Origin: Tubiluchus corallicola
Taxonomy: Eukaryota > Priapulida > Priapulimorpha > Priapulimorphida > Tubiluchidae
Assembly: GCA_030141605.1 (NCBI GenBank)
Contig: JAQGDQ010000915.1
Span: 1-64,000 of the forward strand
Direction: 5' to 3'
Length of the DNA: 64,000 nucleotides
Shown: positions 61,416-64,000 of the stretch, piece after piece
Layout: every line of letters starts with the position of its first letter
How positions within the stretch are numbered: the first letter of the stretch is position 1
Notes under the pieces: model-generated
The model's input: only the letters and a program-made list of their open reading frames with translations
Told to the model about the DNA's origin: nothing
The model's database searches: none
Translations under genes and position numbers: made by a program

Positions 61416-61849
61416 TGTTGGCATCCTTCTGTCTCGGAAGACAATGGGGTGTGCGCTAAGAGAGTCAGCTATTGATCACATTGATGGAGCTGCAGCGTCG
61501 ACTGTGGCTGAGCAGTGCGATCCTTGAACGTCTCCAGGGTGCACGCCTGGGCAGAGCAGCCAGAGTCAGTGAGCATGCTGCACTGGTCCGCCTTCGGGGC
61601 TCCACTCCTGATTTGCAAGGTTTACTCCTCTACACATGGGTGTTGGGTCACTTGACCTCCTCCGCCCTCTAGCCGTTGGCTGCCTGTGCAGCTCCTCCGC
61701 CTAGTGTCGAGATTGCAGTGTGGGCATCCCGCAAGCCTACAGCACCTGGTATTCCTAGGCGGTCACCCATCCAAGTACTAACCAGGCTCTACGTTGCTTA
61801 ACTTCAGTGATCAGACAAGAACCGGTGTTGTCAACGTGATATGGCCGTA
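61416..61849 (-). mobile_element. 5S-rRNA-headed SINE with target-site duplication
   Basis: The head (61849 down to 61735) is a near-complete 5S rRNA copy; the roughly 320-bp GC-richer tail extends to 61416. Flanks share GTACAGT (extendable to TAGTACAGT) at 61407-61415 and 61848-61856, a target-site duplication that marks retroposition. This is the layout of SINE3-type elements, copied by pol III from the 5S internal promoter and mobilised by a LINE. Confidence 0.75.
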
Positions 61850-61852
61850 GTA
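61735..61852 (-). rRNA. 5S rRNA-like sequence (SINE head, not a free gene)
   Basis: Reads TACGGCCATATCACGTTGAC ... GAAGTTAAGCAACGTAGAGC, CTGGTTAGTACTTGGATGGG, TGACCGCCTAGGAATACCAG, GTGCTGTAGGC, close to metazoan 5S along its full length. ACGTTG and CAACGT replace the usual helix partners yet still pair perfectly. The A box, intermediate element and C box are intact. No T-run follows GTAGGC, so a pol III transcript would read into the tail. A true 5S gene is the less likely alternative. Confidence 0.7.
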
Positions 61853-61856
61853 CAGT

Positions 61857-63095
61857 ACAACAGTTAGTATTGTACAAAACTTATCACCTATGTGGCCCTT
61901 ACCCTCTATGTCCCAGGCCCACTCTGACCCACTAGCATTATCCTCGCGTATCCTTACAGAAGTTCGTCTCATAATTACTTCGCGTTAGACAGCCTTAAAA
62001 ACATAAACTTAAACTTAACTTGACTTGTGGTGTGTAAGAACTTCAACACACCTGGTATTAATTCTCCCTTTAAATAAATATTACATCGTTTGTCTTCTTG
62101 CTCGTCTCTCTTTCATAATTTTTTCATCTCATTCCCTCCTTTTTAGGCTTGTTATAACATAGAAATAGCTTAAACTTCCCTCTAATCTTACTGTACTTAT
62201 TTGCTTCTGAACGACTTTTTACATTAATAGTGTTCTAGTTTTCTGTATTTAAGCTGTGTAAGTAAGGTCTACCTTGAACATTTAGACCTGTAGGTAAGCC
62301 AGGCTAATTGTTCTGCTGTGTGTTAGATAGTTGCATAATATAATTGCTCCTGACTTGTTAATAATTACGTTATTTGATTCTGTGATTGTACAGACATAAT
62401 GTGTCTTTTCTTAGGTGAAAGTTTTATGGTTCGTGCCTATGGCATGTTTTTGGTGTGGATTTGAACTGTTTCTTATTTGCATCCTTGTCAGTCAATTATA
62501 CGTTTGATATTTTGTGACATTTTGAAGTCATGATAAATATTGCTTCTATTTCAGTGATTGTTTCTGCCAGCGTAAAAATACTTGTTTGAAGTATGTCTAT
62601 GTGAAATACTCTTTTTTCTAGCAACTGTGATAGAATTCCCTTTGCTTCCCATTTAAATTGACAATAATACAAGGAGTAATTCTATTCAATTTAGAACTAG
62701 TATTCTAGCATAAACTTATGTATACTATTCTTGCTACTCAGCACGTCGATAAGTAAATTATACTTTTACGATATTCAAGATAAGAAAACAAGTCCACTTC
62801 GTTTTTTTTTCAAATTAGCTGATGCGCCATCTGTAGTCAAACTCGTAAACTAACAGGAAGCATGTATGATTAAACTTTCAGCTATCAAGGAAACGTCTGT
62901 AATATTTCATTATGTGGTTTCTTTTGTACAAGAATGAATGATTAAGTCACGTGTATATGAATAACATCACGTTCAACCTGCTTAAGGCAACCATTGTGCG
63001 TGTACTTACTGGCATATAGCACAATTCATTACCCAACAGCAATCAAGATGCTAATTAAAACTGCTAATTTCCTGTCTCTGACTAACCAACGTTTA
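61857..63095. other. No gene seen
   Basis: AT-rich unique sequence; no exon signals recognised. Confidence 0.4.
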
Positions 63096-63153
63096 ATCAT
63101 CTACGTCCGGTAGCATCATGTCTTGCAGAACAATAAACATACATGGTATATTG

Positions 63154-63189
<36 letters not shown>

Positions 63190-63349
63190 TAGATAGATAG
63201 ATATATAGATATATATATAGATATATATATATATATAGATATAGATAGATATAGATATATATATAGATAGATATAGATATATATATTATATCAATATACC
63301 ATGTATGTTTATTGTTCTGCAAGACATGATGCTACCGGACGTAGATGAT
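63096..63349. repeat. Perfect inverted repeat, arms about 72 bp
   Basis: The left arm ATCATCTACGTCCGGTAGCA ... (63096 to about 63167) is matched exactly by its reverse complement ending ACGTAGATGAT at 63349. The loop (about 63168-63277) is AT/ATAG-rich. Arms end abruptly on both outer sides. It can extrude a cruciform or be a fold-back element or assembly artefact. Confidence 0.9.
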
Positions 63350-63381
63350 ATATAGATATAGATATATATATAGATATAGAT

Positions 63382-63440
<59 letters not shown>

Positions 63441-63450
63441 TAGATAATAT
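63350..63450. repeat. (ATAG)n / (TA)n microsatellite
   Basis: ATATAGATATAG passing into about 14 ATAG units. Confidence 0.95.
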
Positions 63451-63509
63451 ATAATATCTGTCATTGCATAAATACTGCACATCCCCACAGTAGTGGGGAA
63501 AGAGAATAC

Positions 63510-63760
63510 CCGAGTTGTTGCTACGTGGCAATAGAGAAACGCCGAGTCTGGGCGGTAATTAGATGACTGACCGTGCGGTTTCACTCGCCATATTATCTCC
63601 AGCTCTTATCTCGATAAGGACGATGTGTACAATTTCGGACGCGGTTAAAACACCTCTGCTGGTTCGGTGGCTCATCTTAGACAGCTATCCTTGATAATGA
63701 GCCATAATTTGAGTTTTGAAACCCATTGAGTTTTCGACCACAGGCTGCAGAATACCAAAA
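63510..63760 (+). mobile_element. 5S-derived SINE copy, degenerate
   Basis: GAGTCTGGGCGGTAATTAGA then TGACTGACCGTGCGG corresponds to the 3' half of the 5S-like head; the tail (GGTTCGGTGGCTCATCTTAGA) matches the one at 52970-53000. No boundaries or duplication identified. Confidence 0.45.
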
Positions 63761-64000
63761 TCTTTAAAAAATAATTGTGCTTTTTAAGTGAAAGCAAAAC
63801 TTTAATTTATTACTTGAAAAAATACAGTGCTGCAGGGTAACGTACTTATCTAAAACTTATTAAGGTATCCAAAAATTTCCATTTACTAATACGTTGACAT
63901 TTTCTGATCGGAAAACGTACTTTTCTGTGCGTGGTTTTACAGTAAAGAAGCTACTAACGAAACCAGACACGTATGTAATGATATTACTGCTACTTCCTTC
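63761..64000. other. Window end, nothing seen
   Basis: AT-rich sequence with no feature. Confidence 0.4.

Overview
The window is AT-rich, gene-poor metazoan nuclear DNA, most likely from a marine or other non-model invertebrate. Evidence: spliced-gene signals, secreted Cys-rich proteins with probable GPI signals, many 3' ends of CR1/Jockey/RTE-like non-LTR retrotransposons, Tc1, mariner, hAT and piggyBac-type non-autonomous transposons, 5S-rRNA-derived SINEs, and CCCTAA-type interstitial repeats. There are no operons, prokaryotic signals, CRISPR arrays or viral genes. I cannot name the species.

Three coding units are well supported. Two are intact single-exon ORFs of 129 codons each (16012-16401 plus, 20456-20845 minus). 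They are tail-to-tail paralogs encoding small secreted proteins with the same seven-cysteine framework, a signal peptide, and a hydrophobic C-terminus that looks like a GPI-anchor signal. Both start just after a 3' splice-site-like sequence sharing an exact 15-mer. The third is a first coding exon of a short-chain dehydrogenase (38325-38410, minus), with the TGxxxGxG cofactor motif and a GT donor; I found no further exons. A decayed coding fragment (28230-28633, minus), several LINE remnants and a few weak candidate exons complete the coding content. Most other ORFs arise from tandem repeats or lie in transposons.

Layout. 0-9 kb: a 135-bp exact direct repeat, GATTA/GATCA and 31-bp arrays, a tRNA-like fragment, long unique DNA, MITEs. 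9-12 kb: a 5S-like SINE and a 1.28-kb (ATAG)n array abutting the end of a dispersed repeat. 14-23 kb: the paralog pair, with a Tc1-type MITE and a 46-bp minisatellite between them and a 47-bp satellite beyond. 22.8-31 kb: a piggyBac-type MITE, three 66-bp repeats each with an RFX X-box-like palindrome, a GC-rich 168-bp duplication, LINE fragments, the decayed coding fragment. 31-38 kb: hAT-like MITE, LINE pieces, ACGTCA-rich repeats, telomere-like tract, CT array. 38-40 kb: SDR exon next to a 1.4-kb pyrimidine-rich minisatellite. 40-64 kb: mostly repeats, including a hAT-type MITE with perfect 8-bp duplications, TTAA-flanked MITEs, one split by a LINE 3' end, a 5S-headed SINE with target-site duplication, and a long perfect inverted repeat.

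The most interesting items are the seven-Cys paralog pair, two apparently undescribed TTAA-flanked MITE families with 11 copies here, the 5S-derived SINEs, and the X-box repeat array. All family calls were made by eye without database searches.
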